From contig NC_012623.1 in NCBI RefSeq assembly GCF_000022485.1, positions 2,196,501-2,260,500 of the forward strand: DNA of 64,000 bases. Reading direction: 5' to 3'. Under the pieces are notes generated by a model that was not told the DNA's origin, did not search any database, and saw only the letters and a list, made by a program, of their open reading frames with translations. Origin of the DNA: Sulfolobus islandicus Y.N.15.51. GTDB taxonomy: Archaea; Thermoproteota; Thermoprotei_A; Sulfolobales; Sulfolobaceae. How positions within the stretch are numbered: the first letter of the stretch is position 1; every line of letters begins with the position of its first letter. Positions 63,405-64,000 of this stretch are shown piece after piece. The position numbers were made by a program, and so were the translations under genes.

Positions 63405-64000
63405 GAGAGTGTCCCAAGTGCAAATAATTGAATAAATCTATGTAAAGGTTTATAGATAATAATTCAAAAGATATCGTGAATTATTGAGAAATTTTGAATT
63501 TTCGCTTGAAGCAAAAAGTCGCGTAATACTTAAAGGGAACCGGGACGATGTAGTATCGATTCACATGAAGCATTGGATAGAATACTACAACGGCCCGGTC
63601 CCCTATGAACATTTATCAGCAAGGCATAAAACACTTGTGAAAATGAACTACATGCTGATCACGTCTGAAGTGCTGTCGCGTCTCTCTGACCTCTTCATAT
63701 TGAGAGCGTTAATAGTTATGATTGTGTGGACGTGCTCCTACAGGGACGTGCGGAGCTACTACGAGTCAGACGTGGTGGTAAGGTGGTTCCTAGGCGAGTA
63801 CAAGTCTAAGTCGGAGATCCATAGGAGGGCAAAGAAATTTAGGGGAGAGGTAAAGACTCTGTTCAAGGAGTACGCCAAGGAGTTGGAGGGGAAGATGAGT
63901 AGACTTGCTGACTACTTACCTGGGGCTACTGGGTATAGTTGTGTGAGAAAATATGTAAGCAGAAGGTTAAAAGTCTTCATCAAGACTCACCTGGAACCTT
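63405..64000 (+). mobile_element. Divergent relative of the 1296-bp IS, partial
   Basis: Left end GAGAGTGTCCCAAGTG at 63405 inside the ISC1225-like fragment, flanked by TCGA. Runs to the window edge. Noticeably more GC-rich than the AT-rich surroundings. Confidence 0.75.
63565..64000 (+). CDS. DDE transposase, N-terminal part (continues past window)
   Basis: Open from ATG 63565 to the edge: MKHWIEYYNGPVPYEHLSAR, HKTLVKMNYMLITSEVLS, CSYRDVRSYYESDVVVRWFLGEYKSK, related to 34685-35623. After LADYLPGATG (about 63935) the similarity to that family stops (YSCVRKYVSRRLKVFIKTH), suggesting another insertion or fusion there, so the gene is probably broken. Confidence 0.65.
   Translation, partial: MKHWIEYYNGPVPYEHLSARHKTLVKMNYMLITSEVLSRLSDLFILRALIVMIVWTCSYRDVRSYYESDVVVRWFLGEYKSKSEIHRRAKKFRGEVKTLFKEYAKELEGKMSRLADYLPGATGYSCVRKYVSRRLKVFIKTHLEP

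Overview
The window is AT-rich archaeal DNA from a Sulfolobales genome, most likely Saccharolobus (Sulfolobus) solfataricus or a very close relative. Evidence: leaderless or GTG/TTG starts behind TATA boxes; several recognisable S. solfataricus-type proteins (the GH116 beta-glycosidase next to a GH12 endoglucanase, the CpsA carboxypeptidase, a 419-aa glutamate dehydrogenase, DUF973 and archaeal AAA proteins); and insertion sequences whose measured lengths match known ISC families (796 bp and 1913 bp). I saw no tRNA, rRNA, CRISPR array or replication origin.

Layout. 1-4.1 kb: a decayed IS end, a VapBC pair, an ISC796 copy, a dead PIN gene and a second VapBC pair. 4.2-6.6 kb: ISC1913 copy 1 inside a small gene that precedes an aspartyl-protease-like gene. 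6.6-12.2 kb: gdhA, a two-gene wHTH unit, a secreted protein and an ABC exporter. 12.2-20.4 kb: a mobile-element pile-up made of a chimeric IS, IS110 copy 1, an archaeal AAA ATPase, and thiC split by IS110 copy 2 and ISC1913 copy 2. 20.4-34.4 kb: mostly chromosomal genes (KARI-like protein, DUF1028, GH116, GH12, CpsA, glycosyltransferase, MFS, an SPFH cluster, LigB-type dioxygenase). 34.5-36.6 kb: a 1296-bp IS and a decayed ISC796. 36.6-45.7 kb: GntR/YtrA-type regulator operon, MFS, CbiZ, a dead phenylacetate-CoA ligase, acyl-CoA synthetase and dehydrogenase. 45.7-51.6 kb: IS debris around an intact glpK-glpF pair whose divergent glpA neighbour is only a stub, then a third, dead IS110. 51.6-56.2 kb: dispersed repeats, a phosphoesterase, a repeat-rich coiled-coil nuclease-like gene, pcp, and a VKOR operon. 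56.4-64 kb: a graveyard of ISC796, membrane and secreted protein fragments, a C2H2 protein, a second identical 1296-bp IS, a DUF973 protein and nested IS fragments.

The most striking observation concerns the IS110 elements. The non-coding leader of both intact copies folds into two bulged hairpins. In the first hairpin the two internal-loop strands match the two halves of the site where that same copy is inserted, and they differ between the copies accordingly. In the second hairpin one strand is complementary to the element's own left end. This is the organisation expected of IS110 bridge RNAs, with copy-specific target guides. A third, decayed IS110 keeps the donor-loop motif.

Functionally the window shows metabolic erosion by transposition: thiC, glpA, a paaK-like ligase, a sugar-type MFS transporter and several secreted-protein genes are broken. 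Polysaccharide and peptide degradation (GH116, GH12, CpsA, Pcp), glycerol uptake and phosphorylation, and acyl-CoA metabolism genes remain intact. Names given from family memory could not be checked by database search.
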